Translations under genes and position numbers: made by a program
Source: Frankineae bacterium MT45
GTDB taxonomy: Bacteria; Actinomycetota; Actinomycetes; Mycobacteriales; Jatrophihabitantaceae
DNA: 64,000 bases
Reading direction: 5' to 3'
Assembly (NCBI GenBank): GCA_900100325.1
Contig: LT629697.1
Span: 248,001 to 312,000 of the forward strand
In this document: positions 50,323 to 59,959 of the stretch, in pieces
Layout: each line of letters opens with the position of its first letter
Position numbering within the stretch: position 1 is the stretch's first letter
The notes under the pieces: generated by a model
The model's input: only the letters and a program-made list of their open reading frames with translations
Told to the model about the DNA's origin: nothing
The model's database searches: none

Positions 50323-51102
50323 GTGTCGAAGCGGGGCGAGAGCGAGTGCTGGCTGACCGACATGGACGGCGTGCTCGTCCATGAGGATCAGGCGCTCCCC
50401 GGGGCCAAGGAATTTCTGGAGCGGCTGGTCGAGTTGCAGCGACGATTCCTGGTCCTCACGAACAATTCGATCTACACGCCCCGCGACCTCGCCGCCCGGC
50501 TGGCCCGCTCGGGGCTGAGCGTCCCCGAGGAGTCGATCTGGACCTCCGCGCTGGCCACCGCCACGTTCCTCAGCGATCAACTCCCGCAGGGTTCGGCCTA
50601 TGTCATCGGCGAAGCCGGGTTGACGACCGCGCTGCACGAGGTCGGGTACACCCTCACCGACTCCGACCCCGACTACGTCGTCCTGGGGGAGACCCGGACG
50701 TACTCATTCGAGGCGATCACCAGCGCGATCCGGCTAATCGAGCGGGGAGCCCGCTTCATCGCGACCAACCCCGACGCCACCGGCCCGTCAGCCGATGGCC
50801 CGATGCCGGCGACCGGTTCGGTGGCCGCGCTGATCACCCGGGCCACCGGGCGGCAGCCGTACTTCGTGGGCAAACCGAACCCGATGATGTTCCGCAGCGC
50901 GATGAACCGGATCGAGGCCCACTCGGAGACGACGACGATGATCGGTGACCGGATGGACACCGACGTGGTAGCCGGTATTGAGGCCGGGTTGGAGACGATC
51001 CTGGTGCTCACCGGCTCGACCCGGGAGTCCGACATCGGCCAGTACCCGTTCCGCCCCAGCCGGGTGCTGAGCTCGATCGCCGACGTCGTCGACCTGATCT
51101 AG
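50323..51102 (+). CDS. HAD-IIA phosphatase (NagD-like)
   Basis: A protein of 259 aa. Motif I is CWLTDMDGVLVHEDQALPGAKEFL (catalytic DMDG at about residue 13), motif II NNSIYTP, and motif IV IGDRMDTDVVAGIEAGLETILVLTG. The cap arrangement is of class IIA, as in NagD and p-nitrophenyl phosphatases. It probably dephosphorylates a small metabolite such as a nucleotide or sugar phosphate. GTG 50323 has GAGGAG 8 nt upstream. Confidence 0.92.
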   Translation: MSKRGESECWLTDMDGVLVHEDQALPGAKEFLERLVELQRRFLVLTNNSIYTPRDLAARLARSGLSVPEESIWTSALATATFLSDQLPQGSAYVIGEAGLTTALHEVGYTLTDSDPDYVVLGETRTYSFEAITSAIRLIERGARFIATNPDATGPSADGPMPATGSVAALITRATGRQPYFVGKPNPMMFRSAMNRIEAHSETTTMIGDRMDTDVVAGIEAGLETILVLTGSTRESDIGQYPFRPSRVLSSIADVVDLI

Positions 51103-51117
51103 CCGCGCTATCGCGGC
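51102..51117. terminator. Small hairpin between convergent HAD and acyl-CoA dehydrogenase genes
   Basis: GCCGCG (51102-51107) pairs with CGCGGC (51112-51117) across a 4-nt loop in the 20-bp gap between the two stops. There is no U-run, so this is only a weak candidate. Confidence 0.3.
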
Positions 51118-51122
51118 GGCGC

Positions 51123-52925
51123 TCAGAACCAGCTGGGTGACATGGCCAGCGTGGTGTCGTCGAGGCTCTCCAACAGGTCGAACTGCGGCGCCGTCTTGGG
51201 CAGTTCCCAGTTGTAGAAGTACCTCACGGCCTGCCGCTTCCCGTCGTAGAAGTCGCCCTCAGCCGACCCGGCGGCGAGCAGCTGCTCCAGCCAGATCCAG
51301 GCCAGCACCACGTGACCGACCGCCTCCAGATAGACGGAGGCGTTGGCCAGGCTGAGCGCGACGTCGCCGGAGCCGTGCAGCTTGCCGGTGGCCGTCTCGA
51401 TCCGCGAGATGGCCGAGTCCAGGGCCACCGCGTACCCGGCCGCGTCCGGCACATCGGCGGCGGCCGAGGCCCGGGCTGTGCTGGAGCGCATAGTGGCCAG
51501 TAGCAGTTGCAGGCCCGCGCCCCGGCCCATCGTCACCTTCCGGCCGAGGAGGTCGATGGCTTGAATTCCGTGCGTCCCCTCGTGAATCGGGTTGAGGCGG
51601 TTGTCGCGGTAGAACTGCTCGACGTTGTAGTCACGGGTGTAGCCATAGCCGCCGTGCACCTGAATCGCCAGGTCATTGCCGGCCAGGCACCACTGCGACG
51701 GCCAGCTCTTGGCGATCGGGGTGAGGACGTCCAGCAGCAGTGCCGCCTGCGCCCGGTCCTCCGGGGTGGCCGCGCTCTCCTGCTCGTCGACGAGTTTCGC
51801 GCAGTACATGCCGAGCGCGAGCGCCCCCTCGGCGTAGGCCTTCTGGGCCAGCAGCATGCGCCGGACGTCCGGGTGCTCGATGATCGGCACCGGCGGCTGG
51901 GCCGGGTCCTTGCTCTGCACCGGACGCCCCTGCACCCGGGTCCGCGCGTACTCCAGCGCGTGCAGGTAGCCGGTGTAGCCCAGCGCGGTGGCACCCAGCC
52001 CGACCCCGACCCGGGCCTCGTTCATCATGTGGAACATCTGGGCCAGCCCCTGATGCGGCTCGCCGACCAGGTAACCGACCGCGCCCGCGGCGCCGCCCGG
52101 CCGGTGCGTCCCCTCGCCGAAGTTCAGCAGGGTGTTCGTGCCGCCGCGGTAGCCCATCTTGTGGTTGAGCCCGGCCAGCACGACGTCATTGCGTTCGCCG
52201 ATCGAACCGTCTTCGTCAAGCAGGAACTTGGGGACGATGAAGAGCGAGATGCCCTTGACGCCCGCAGGCCCGCCGGGGATCTTCGCCAGCACCAGATGGA
52301 CGATGTTCTCGGAGAGTTCGTGGTCGCCGCCGGAGATCCACATCTTGTTGCCGGTGACGCGGTAGCTGCCGTCCTCCTGGGGTTCGGCCCGGGTGGTGAT
52401 GTCGGCCAGCGACGATCCGGCCTGCGGCTCGGAGAGGCACATCGTTCCGAAGAAGCGCCCGTCGAGCATCGGACGGGCCCAGGTATCCACCTGCTCCGGG
52501 CTGCCGTGGGCGACCAGCAGGGCCGCGTTCCCCAGGGTCAGGAACGGGTACACGCAGGTCCCGACGTTGGCCGCCTGGAACCACATCATCGCCGCCTTGG
52601 AGACGACGACCGGCAGCTGCATGCCGCCGATCGAGTGGTCGAAGGTGCCGGCCAGCAGCCCCGACTCCGCGAAGGCGTCCAGGGCCTCGCGAACCTGCGG
52701 GATGAGCACCACCTTGCCGTCGACCAAGTGCGGTTCGTTGGCGTCGGCCAGCTTGTTGTGCGGGGCGAACTTCTCGGTCGCGATCTGCTCGGCCAGCTCC
52801 AGGACGGCGTCGAACGTCTCACGCGAGTGCTCGGCGTAGCGCTCCCGCGTGGTCAGCTCGGTGACCTTGAGCCACTCGTACAGCACGAAGTCGAGGTCGC
52901 GGCGGGAGAGGATGAGGGAGCCCAT
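51123..52925 (-). CDS. Acyl-CoA dehydrogenase with C-terminal extension (FadE5-like)
   Basis: A protein of 600 aa from ATG 52925 (MGSLILSRRDLDFVLYEWL). FGTMCLSEPQAGSSLADI is the FAD/substrate region; the catalytic Glu sits in NPIHEGTHGIQAIDLLGRK, the position used by FadE5-type enzymes; a C-terminal ~130-residue domain follows (acetyl-CoA dehydrogenase-like). It catalyses the first step of fatty-acid beta-oxidation. The in-frame upstream extension to 52988 is not conserved in the family. It lies 98 bp from the divergent lipoprotein gene. Confidence 0.92.
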   Translation of the reverse strand: MGSLILSRRDLDFVLYEWLKVTELTTRERYAEHSRETFDAVLELAEQIATEKFAPHNKLADANEPHLVDGKVVLIPQVREALDAFAESGLLAGTFDHSIGGMQLPVVVSKAAMMWFQAANVGTCVYPFLTLGNAALLVAHGSPEQVDTWARPMLDGRFFGTMCLSEPQAGSSLADITTRAEPQEDGSYRVTGNKMWISGGDHELSENIVHLVLAKIPGGPAGVKGISLFIVPKFLLDEDGSIGERNDVVLAGLNHKMGYRGGTNTLLNFGEGTHRPGGAAGAVGYLVGEPHQGLAQMFHMMNEARVGVGLGATALGYTGYLHALEYARTRVQGRPVQSKDPAQPPVPIIEHPDVRRMLLAQKAYAEGALALGMYCAKLVDEQESAATPEDRAQAALLLDVLTPIAKSWPSQWCLAGNDLAIQVHGGYGYTRDYNVEQFYRDNRLNPIHEGTHGIQAIDLLGRKVTMGRGAGLQLLLATMRSSTARASAAADVPDAAGYAVALDSAISRIETATGKLHGSGDVALSLANASVYLEAVGHVVLAWIWLEQLLAAGSAEGDFYDGKRQAVRYFYNWELPKTAPQFDLLESLDDTTLAMSPSWF

Positions 52926-53023
52926 CTGGCCACCGTAGCCCAGGCCAGACTGGGAAATGTAGGCCTGGATCCCTCGATCCGGTCCCACGGGCGGAGATAC
53001 CTAACGTGCGGTAACTTGGCCGA

Positions 53024-53914
53024 ATGCTCCTGCGCTCTGCACCTGTCACCGCGTCCCGCGCGCTCCTGCTCACTGGAACGCTCGCCGCCGCCCTCACCGT
53101 CACCGGCTGCGCCACCACCTCCGCCGGACACGCCGTCAAGGCCGCCACAAACTCCAGCGGCGCATCCAGCGCGACCGGCTCCGCGAGCCCCTCGGCGGCG
53201 GGAACGGCGGCGGGGACAGCGGCGGGAAGCACCTCGGTCGGGAAGATCTCCGACGGCGCCTCGCTCGCGGCCACGCTGCAGGCGGCCGGCAACTCGCTCA
53301 CCTCGGTCCACTCGGTCACCGACGTTCACCTCAGCGCCGGCACCACGGTCGAGTCGTCCAGCGACGAAAAGCTCGCCGACGGCACCCTCTCGGCCGCCAT
53401 CATCGACGAGTCGGTCGGCGGTGTGCCGGTGAAGCTGGTGCTGGTGGGATCGCAGATGTACGCCAAGCTGCCGCAGAGCATGGTGCAGACGTCTGCCAGC
53501 AAGCCGTGGGTGCACATCACCGCGACCAGCGGGAACCAGATCGTCCGGGCGCTGAACTCCAGCCTGGCCAGTGCCGTCGACCAGGGCGGTCTGAACAGCG
53601 CCCTCAGCTACGCGAACGCGGCGACCAAGGTGCATGTGGTCGGCGTCGAGAACGTCAACGGCGTCCAGGCCACGCACGTCTCGGCCGTGATCGACGCGTC
53701 GATGCTCCCCTCCGAGACGGCGCGGCAGCTCACCCAGCTCGGGGTGACGACCTTCCCGACCGACTTCTGGTTGGGCAGCGACGGTCACCTGCTGAAAGTG
53801 ACCCAGTCGTTGACGCTCAAGGGGAAGGTCACCACGACGACGACCACCTTCTCCAAGTTCAACGCGCCGGTCACCATCACCGCACCCACGGCCGACCAGA
53901 TCACCCCGACCTGA
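53024..53914 (+). CDS. LppX/LprAFG-like lipoprotein
   Basis: A protein of 296 aa. The signal peptide has the lipobox LTVTGC, followed by an Ala/Ser/Gly/Thr linker with short repeats (GTAAGTAAGS). The domain (about residues 75-290) reads LAATLQAAGNSLTSVHSVTDVHLSAG, LVGSQMYAKLPQ, VVGVENVNGVQATHVSAVID, LTQLGVTTFPTDFWLGSDGHLLKVTQS. This fits the LppX_LprAFG fold, which in mycobacteria carries lipids across the envelope. It is probably anchored to the outer face of the membrane. Confidence 0.87.
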   Translation: MLLRSAPVTASRALLLTGTLAAALTVTGCATTSAGHAVKAATNSSGASSATGSASPSAAGTAAGTAAGSTSVGKISDGASLAATLQAAGNSLTSVHSVTDVHLSAGTTVESSSDEKLADGTLSAAIIDESVGGVPVKLVLVGSQMYAKLPQSMVQTSASKPWVHITATSGNQIVRALNSSLASAVDQGGLNSALSYANAATKVHVVGVENVNGVQATHVSAVIDASMLPSETARQLTQLGVTTFPTDFWLGSDGHLLKVTQSLTLKGKVTTTTTTFSKFNAPVTITAPTADQITPT

Positions 53915-53932
53915 TCGCTGATTCGCGTCGGC

Positions 53933-54466
53933 TCAGACTCCTACGTGAGCCAGCCCCTGTCGCAGCAGCACGCCCTGGCCGCCACTCATCTCGGCCAGAA
54001 CCGTCTCCTGCAGCACCTCCTCCGGGGTGAACCAGGTCAGTTCCAGCGCATCGTTCTGCGGGGCGCAGTCACCCTGCACCGGTACGACGTAAGCCAGCGA
54101 GACCGCGTGCTGGCGCGGATCATGAAATGCCGTTACCCCGGGCGTCGGGAAGTACTCGGCGATCGTGAAGGGCTGCGGCGACGGCGGGATATGCGGCAGG
54201 GCGAGCGAACCGAGGTCCTTCTCGATGTGGCGCAGCAGCGCTGAACGCACCCGCTCGTGGTACAGCACCCGGCCCGAGACCAGCGCCCGGGTCATGTCGC
54301 CCTGGCCGGTGACGCGCAGCAGCAGCCCCACCGACGTCACCGCGCCGGCCGCGTCGACACGGACCGGTATGGCATCGACGTAGAGAATCGGCAGGCGCTG
54401 ACGGGCCGCTTCCAGCTCCGTCGGTTCCAGCCAGTTGCTCTCAGATTGGGCGGTGGTCTGCGTCAT
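53933..54466 (-). CDS. DUF4916 / NUDIX-like protein
   Basis: A protein of 177 aa from ATG 54466. ESNWLEPTELEAARQRLPILYVDAIPVRVD, then LLLRVTGQGDMTRALVSGRVLYHERVRSALLRHIEKDLG and FPTPGVTAFHDPRQHAVSLAYVVPVQGDC match the DUF4916 family, a NUDIX-fold group. The canonical GX5EX7REUXEEXGU Nudix box is not intact, so hydrolase activity is doubtful. It converges on the lipoprotein gene with an 18-bp gap. Confidence 0.82.
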   Translation of the reverse strand: MTQTTAQSESNWLEPTELEAARQRLPILYVDAIPVRVDAAGAVTSVGLLLRVTGQGDMTRALVSGRVLYHERVRSALLRHIEKDLGSLALPHIPPSPQPFTIAEYFPTPGVTAFHDPRQHAVSLAYVVPVQGDCAPQNDALELTWFTPEEVLQETVLAEMSGGQGVLLRQGLAHVGV

Positions 54467-54544
54467 GGGTCTATTTCTATCGCGTTTGGCCGCACCGGGC
54501 ACGGATGTGCCGCCGAAGTCGCCGACCTCTGGCACGCTCGGGGA

Positions 54545-55246
54545 ATGCCTGATCGGGGAATTCGCCGCGTCCGTAGTCTTCGGCAGCAACGCGGAGGGGA
54601 GGCGCGGGCGAGTTCACCGGTGCCGCGGTGGGCGATCGTCTCGTCGGCCGGTGCCCCGACCGCCCTCATCGGTGGCTGGACACTCGCCGCGGCACTGCAG
54701 CCGCAGTTCAGTTCAGCGCGGGATACCATCAGCGCCCTCGCCGCGCCGACAGCCGAGCACCGCTGGGTGATGACGGCCAGCCTGGTGACCGTCGGCTGCT
54801 GCCACGTGGCTACGGCGGCGGGCCTGCATCCGGCCCGCGCCGCCGGTCGTGGGCTGCTCGCCCTCGGCGGGCTGGCCACGCTAGCCGTCGCCGCGTTCCC
54901 GATCCCGGCCTCGCCCGATGAACCCTTCCCGGCCGTCGGCTCCTCCACGGTGCACACCGCGGCGGCCTCGGTCGCCTTCGGCTGCCTGGCCGTCTGGCCG
55001 GCCCTGGCCGCTCGCCGGCAGAGCCCCGTCCGGGCCCTGCGGCCGCGCTGGTCGCTCCCTGCGGCCGGCCTGCTCGTCGCCGCCACCGGTTGGTTCGGAT
55101 CGCAACTGGACGGGGACCTGGTCGGCTTGAGCGAACGCGTCGCCGCCGGGGCGCAGGCGCTCTGGCCGCTTGTGGTGGTCCTCTCAGCCCGCTCAGCGTT
55201 GCCCCGCTCCGGCCGATCAGGTAGTGCGCGCGCCGGTTCGGACTAG
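54545..55246 (+). CDS. DUF998-family membrane protein
   Basis: A protein of 233 aa from ATG 54545. A basic N-terminus (MPDRGIRRVRSLRQQRGGEAR) precedes about six membrane segments; ALIGGWTLAAALQPQFSSARDTISALAAP carries the DUF998 pattern (x-x-DTIS-x-L). The function is unknown in the family. It is divergent from the DUF4916 gene. Confidence 0.82.
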   Translation: MPDRGIRRVRSLRQQRGGEARASSPVPRWAIVSSAGAPTALIGGWTLAAALQPQFSSARDTISALAAPTAEHRWVMTASLVTVGCCHVATAAGLHPARAAGRGLLALGGLATLAVAAFPIPASPDEPFPAVGSSTVHTAAASVAFGCLAVWPALAARRQSPVRALRPRWSLPAAGLLVAATGWFGSQLDGDLVGLSERVAAGAQALWPLVVVLSARSALPRSGRSGSARAGSD

Positions 55247-55332
55247 ACTTTTGCCAGTCTGCCCGGCGAGTTTCACGTCGACAGTTGTGCAGTTCTGAGT
55301 AGTCAGAGCCCAAACCGGAGGGATCGGCTCAC

Positions 55333-56757
55333 ATGCATCACCGGAGTCAGGTCACCTCACGACGCCGGACACGACTGGTCGTCTGCGCCCTGACGCTCGC
55401 GCTGACCCTGGTGGTGACGGCCTGCGCGGACACCATCAGCGGCCAGGCCACCTCGGGCATCCCGCCGCTGGCGCCGGATGCCAAGCTGAGCATCCAGGGC
55501 TCCACCTCCGGTGACTTCGACCGTCTGGCCAAGAACGCGCTCACCGATATCGAGTCCTTCTGGCAGCTGAATTACCCCAGCATCTCCGGTGGTAAGAGCC
55601 TCAGCGCACTGAAGGGACGCATCTACTCCGTCGACGACACCGCGCCGGCGGCATCGGCCTACGACAACTCCTGCATCTCGGAGGCCGGGATCAAGATCGT
55701 CGAGGACAACGCCTTCTACTGCTCGCTGGACGACTCCATCGCCTACGACCGGGTCGGGCTGATCCCGAAGCTGGCCAAGCAGTACGGGCCGTACTTCGTC
55801 GCGGCCATGTTCGCCCACGAGTTCGGCCACGCGGTGCAGGCCCGTCTCGGCATCATGCACGAGATGTCCTCCATCGCGAAGGAGACGCAGGCCGACTGTG
55901 CCGCCGGCGCCTTCACCGCCTGGGTGATGAACTTCAAGTCACCGCACATCCGGGTGACCCAGGCCGCGTTGGACCAGGTGCTCGTCGGGTACATCCAGCT
56001 GCGCGATCCGGAGCCGCACTCCGACAGTGACAGCGGCACGCACGGCAACGGCTTCGACCGGGTCGGCGCCTTCGCCACCGGAATCAATGACGGGGTACAG
56101 GCCTGCTTCAGTGACAAGTGGGCCGACCGCGCCTTCACCGAACGGGGCTACACCAGCGACACCGACTACTCCCAGGGCGGCAACCAGCCGATGTCCCAGG
56201 TCCTCAACCCGGCGCCGGCGACGCCGAGCGGCGGCGGGGGCGGCGGTCTCGAGCCCGACCTCAACCAGTTCTGGCGGAGCGCGGCCAAGTCCATCGGGAA
56301 GGAGTGGGTGGACGTGAAGATCGCGCAGGCGACCCACCCGCCGTGTGCGACCAGACCGCAGACCCAGTTCGCCTACTGCCCGAGTGACAACACCGTCTAC
56401 TACAGCACGGCGCTGGCCCAGAAGGCCTATCAGTCCGGCGACTTCTCACTGGGCACCCTGCTGGCCTACGGGTGGGGGCTGGCCGTCCGCTCACAACTCT
56501 TCGACCGCTCCCTCGACGACTCCGCCGCGCTGCTGGGGGCGAGCTGCTACACAGGCGCCTACGCCGCGTCGGTGAACGTACCGGCGAGTGCGGCGCGAAG
56601 CGACTTCTCCCTCTCGCCCTCGGACATGGACGAGGCGACCACGGCGGTGCTGGCGGTGGTGGCCACCAACCAGGCCCTCGGCGAGCGGGGCACGACGGGA
56701 CTGACCCGGATCACCGCATTCAACAAGGGCTACTTCGGCGGCCTCTCGGCCTGCTGA
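55333..56757 (+). CDS. Lipoprotein zinc metallopeptidase with a degenerate second copy of the domain
   Basis: A protein of 474 aa. The lipobox LVVTAC ends the signal peptide. The first domain (about residues 60-290) holds the zinc motif HEFGH (162-166) and ETQADC downstream (third ligand), as in neutral zinc metallopeptidases. After a poly-Gly linker (PSGGGGGGLEP, about residue 300) a second region repeats the first: QFWRSAAKSI, QFAYCPSDNTVYYS, then LAYGWGLAVRSQLF where HEFGH has become AYGWG (378-382). The second copy therefore cannot bind zinc the same way. It is probably on the cell surface, 39 bp before tldD. Confidence 0.88.
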   Translation: MHHRSQVTSRRRTRLVVCALTLALTLVVTACADTISGQATSGIPPLAPDAKLSIQGSTSGDFDRLAKNALTDIESFWQLNYPSISGGKSLSALKGRIYSVDDTAPAASAYDNSCISEAGIKIVEDNAFYCSLDDSIAYDRVGLIPKLAKQYGPYFVAAMFAHEFGHAVQARLGIMHEMSSIAKETQADCAAGAFTAWVMNFKSPHIRVTQAALDQVLVGYIQLRDPEPHSDSDSGTHGNGFDRVGAFATGINDGVQACFSDKWADRAFTERGYTSDTDYSQGGNQPMSQVLNPAPATPSGGGGGGLEPDLNQFWRSAAKSIGKEWVDVKIAQATHPPCATRPQTQFAYCPSDNTVYYSTALAQKAYQSGDFSLGTLLAYGWGLAVRSQLFDRSLDDSAALLGASCYTGAYAASVNVPASAARSDFSLSPSDMDEATTAVLAVVATNQALGERGTTGLTRITAFNKGYFGGLSAC

Positions 56758-56796
56758 TGCCGGAGATTGTCGGCCCGCACCGGTAGGTTCCTAGCT

Positions 56797-58323
56797 ATGG
56801 CTGAACTCGATCCTTCGTTCGTCGCGCTGCCGCTCACCACGCTGGCCGACGCGGCACTAGGCCGGGCCGCCGAGCTCGGCGCCGAGCACGCCGACTTCCG
56901 TCTCGAGCGCATCCGCACCGCGATGCTGAGCATCCGTGACGCCGCCCTCGACTCCAGCAGCGACAGCGAGGACCTGGGGCTCGCGGTCCGGGTCATCCAC
57001 GACGGCGCCTGGGGTTTCGCCAGCGGTATCGCCCGCACGCCGGAGGCCGCCGCCGCGCTGGCCGAACAGGCCATCGCCACCGCGAAGGTAAGCCGGGTAC
57101 TCAGCAGCGAGCCGGTGCGACTGGCGCCGGAGCCGGCCTACCCCGGCGCGAGCTGGATCTCCGCCTACGACGTCAACCCCTTCGACATTCCGGAGCGGGA
57201 ACGGGTCGCGCGGATGGTCGAGCTCAGCGAACGGCTGCTGGCCGGCGACGGGGTCGACCACGCCGACGCGATGCTGATGCAGGTGATCGAGAACAAGTTC
57301 TACGCCGACTCCAGCGGCACCTCGACCACCCAGCAGCGGGTCCGCATCCACCCGCAGTTCACCGGCGTGCACGTCGACCGGGCCGCTGGGGCCTTCTACT
57401 CGATGCGCACGCTCGCCCCGCCGGTCGGGCGCGGCTGGGAGTACCTGACCGGTACCGGCTGGGACTTCGACGCCGAACTGGCCGAGCTCCCCGGCCTCCT
57501 GGCCGAGCACGCCAAAGCCCCGTCGGTACAGGCCGGCAGCTACGACCTGGTGATCGATCCGTCCAACCTGTGGCTCACCATCCACGAGTCGATCGGGCAC
57601 GCCACCGAGCTCGACCGGGCGCTCGGCTACGAGGCGGCCTACGCCGGCACCTCCTTCGCAACCCTCGACAAACTCGGCTCACTCGCCTACGGCAGCGCAG
57701 CCCTGAACGTCGTCGGCGACCGCACGGTGGAGCACGGCCTGGCCACCATCGGCTTCGACGACGAGGGCGTGCAGACGCAGTCCTTCGACATCGTCTCCGG
57801 CGGCACCCTGGTCGGGTATCAACTCAACCGGCAGATGGCCCAGGACAACAATCTCGCCGGCGTCCCCGGATCACCACCCAGATCGAACGGCTGCGCCTTC
57901 GCCGACTCCTCCGGACACATCCCGTTGCAGCGAATGGCCAACGTTTCATTGCAGCCCGTCCCCGACGGCCCCTCCACCGAGGAGCTCATCTCGCGCGTGG
58001 AGCGCGGCATCTACATCCTGGGCGACCGCTCCTGGTCCATCGACATGCAGCGTTACAACTTCCAATTCACCGGGCAGCGCTTCTACGCCATCGAAGACGG
58101 AAAACTGGCCGGGCAGTTGCGCGATGTCGCCTACCAGGCCACCACCACCGACTTCTGGGGATCGATGGAGGCCGTCGGCGGCCCGCAGACCTACGTCCTC
58201 GGGGGCGCCTTCAACTGTGGCAAGGGGCAGCCGGGGCAGGTCGCCGCCGTCTCGCACGGCTGCCCGTCCGCGCTCTTCCGGAGCGTCAACGTGCTCAACA
58301 CGCAGGCTGAGGGAGGCCGTTGA
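56797..58323 (+). CDS. tldD: TldD-family metalloprotease subunit
   Basis: A protein of 508 aa. The HExxxH zinc motif is in LTIHESIGHATELDRALGYEA (H263, E264, H268), and SNGCAFADSSGHIPLQRMANVSLQP and YILGDRSWSIDMQRYNFQFTGQ are TldD segments. With TldE it forms a heterodimeric cytosolic protease that trims unfolded or leader peptides (for example in microcin B17 maturation). It overlaps tldE by one base (TGATG). No RiPP precursor is evident nearby. Confidence 0.93.
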   Translation: MAELDPSFVALPLTTLADAALGRAAELGAEHADFRLERIRTAMLSIRDAALDSSSDSEDLGLAVRVIHDGAWGFASGIARTPEAAAALAEQAIATAKVSRVLSSEPVRLAPEPAYPGASWISAYDVNPFDIPERERVARMVELSERLLAGDGVDHADAMLMQVIENKFYADSSGTSTTQQRVRIHPQFTGVHVDRAAGAFYSMRTLAPPVGRGWEYLTGTGWDFDAELAELPGLLAEHAKAPSVQAGSYDLVIDPSNLWLTIHESIGHATELDRALGYEAAYAGTSFATLDKLGSLAYGSAALNVVGDRTVEHGLATIGFDDEGVQTQSFDIVSGGTLVGYQLNRQMAQDNNLAGVPGSPPRSNGCAFADSSGHIPLQRMANVSLQPVPDGPSTEELISRVERGIYILGDRSWSIDMQRYNFQFTGQRFYAIEDGKLAGQLRDVAYQATTTDFWGSMEAVGGPQTYVLGGAFNCGKGQPGQVAAVSHGCPSALFRSVNVLNTQAEGGR

Positions 58324-59708
58324 TGGCGCAGATCCAGGATCTTGTCGAAGAGGCGCTGCGCGTCTCGACGGCCGACGACTGCATCGTCGTCGCCACCGAG
58401 CACAGTGAGACGAACCTGCGCTGGGCCAACAACAACCTGACCACCAACGGGCAGATGACCTCCCGCTCGGTGGCGGTGATCTCGCTGATCCGCGGTGACG
58501 CCGGCACCAGTGTCGGTGTCGTCGCCCGTTCGGTCACCACACCCGAGGAGCTGACGGCCCTGGTCGCCGAGAGCGCGGCGGCGGCCCGGGCCTCAGGTCC
58601 GGCCGACGACGTCATGCCGCTCATCGAAGCCGGCGAGCCCGACGCGGGGTACGGCGAGGATCCGGCCCGCACGAGCGTCGCCATCTTCGCCGACTTCGCG
58701 GCCGCCCTCGGAGCGGCCTTCACCAAGGCCCGCGGCAGCGACCGGCTCCTCTTCGGATTCGCCGAGCACCAGCTGAGCTCCACCTTCGTCGCCAGCTCCA
58801 CCGGCCTGCGCCGCCGCTACGACCAGCCCAACGGCCGGGTCGAGATCAACGCCAAGTCCGGCGACTTCGCCCGCTCGGCCTGGGTCGGCGCCCACACCAC
58901 CACCTTCAGCGACATCGACGTCACCGCGCTCACCGACGAACTGCACACCCGGCTGGACTGGGCGGCCAACCCTGTCTCGCTGCCGGCCGGCCGGTACGAG
59001 ACGATCCTCCCCCCGACCGCGGTGGCCGACCTCCTCATCGACGCCTACTGGTCCACCTCCTCCCGGGACGCCGAGGAGGGGCGCAGCGTCTTCGCCGGGC
59101 CGGACGGGGCGACCCGTATCGGCGAGCAACTTTCGACGCTGCCCCTCACCCTGCGGTCAGACCCGACGGCGGCCGGCATCGAGTGCGCACCCTTCGAGGT
59201 GGTCACCTCGTCGGAGGCCGGTACGCAGTCCGTCTTCGACAACGGCGCCCCGATCTCGGCCATCGACTGGATCCGCGACGGCGTCCTCACCAACCTGGCG
59301 CGCAGCCGCTCCTGGGGCGAGCGCAGCGGGCAGCCGGCCCGCCTGATGACCGGCAACCTCATCCTGGACGGAGGCGGCAGCGCCACCCTGGACGAGATGA
59401 TCGCCTCGACGAAGCGCGGGTTGCTGCTCACCTGCCTCTGGTACATCCGCGAGGTCGATCCGCAGACGCTGCTGCTCACCGGCCTCACCCGCGACGGTGT
59501 TTATCTCATCGAGGACGGCAAGGTGGTGGGGGCGGTGAACAACTTCCGCTTCAACGAGTCGCCGATCGATCTGCTGGGGCGGATCAGCGAGGTCGGGCAG
59601 AGCGTCCACACGCTGCCGCGCGAGTGGAGCGATTACTTCACCCGCGCGGTGATGCCGCCGGTGCGGGTCCCCGACTTCAACATGTCGACGGTGAGCCAGG
59701 CGTCCTGA
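58323..59708 (+). CDS. tldE: TldE/PmbA-family partner subunit
   Basis: A protein of 461 aa. It has the same fold as TldD but lacks HExxxH, as expected for TldE. RLMTGNLILDGGGSATLDEMIASTKRGLLLTCLWYIREVDPQTLLLTGLTRDGVYLIEDGKVVGAVNNFRFNESPID contains the conserved C-terminal barrel of PmbA proteins. It is coupled to tldD. ATG 58323 is chosen; the preceding TTG is in the stop region of tldD. Confidence 0.93.
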   Translation: MAQIQDLVEEALRVSTADDCIVVATEHSETNLRWANNNLTTNGQMTSRSVAVISLIRGDAGTSVGVVARSVTTPEELTALVAESAAAARASGPADDVMPLIEAGEPDAGYGEDPARTSVAIFADFAAALGAAFTKARGSDRLLFGFAEHQLSSTFVASSTGLRRRYDQPNGRVEINAKSGDFARSAWVGAHTTTFSDIDVTALTDELHTRLDWAANPVSLPAGRYETILPPTAVADLLIDAYWSTSSRDAEEGRSVFAGPDGATRIGEQLSTLPLTLRSDPTAAGIECAPFEVVTSSEAGTQSVFDNGAPISAIDWIRDGVLTNLARSRSWGERSGQPARLMTGNLILDGGGSATLDEMIASTKRGLLLTCLWYIREVDPQTLLLTGLTRDGVYLIEDGKVVGAVNNFRFNESPIDLLGRISEVGQSVHTLPREWSDYFTRAVMPPVRVPDFNMSTVSQAS

Positions 59709-59959
59709 CCGACCTCGTGGCAACCTCCTCGGAGGCGGACAGCGGCGCGCTCATTTCGCAATCGAATGTGGCCGAAATGGCATCGTGACGAGACCCACGG
59801 CTACTAGAACGATTTAGTGGCACTCTGAGTCCCATCATGTGACAAGAGACGCAGACGAAGCGGCATTTGCAAGCGATTACAGCGGATAAAGTCTGATGAT
59901 TCCGGTGCGATTCATTCGCAATTCACGATCAGTCAATGCCGACTGTCTAGGAGATCAGT

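Noticed and set aside
59709-59959. Riboswitch or strong promoter in the pckG leader
   Set aside because: Only short dyads (ATTTCG/CGAAAT, GCGA/TCGC) and no well-spaced -35/-10 pair could be found.
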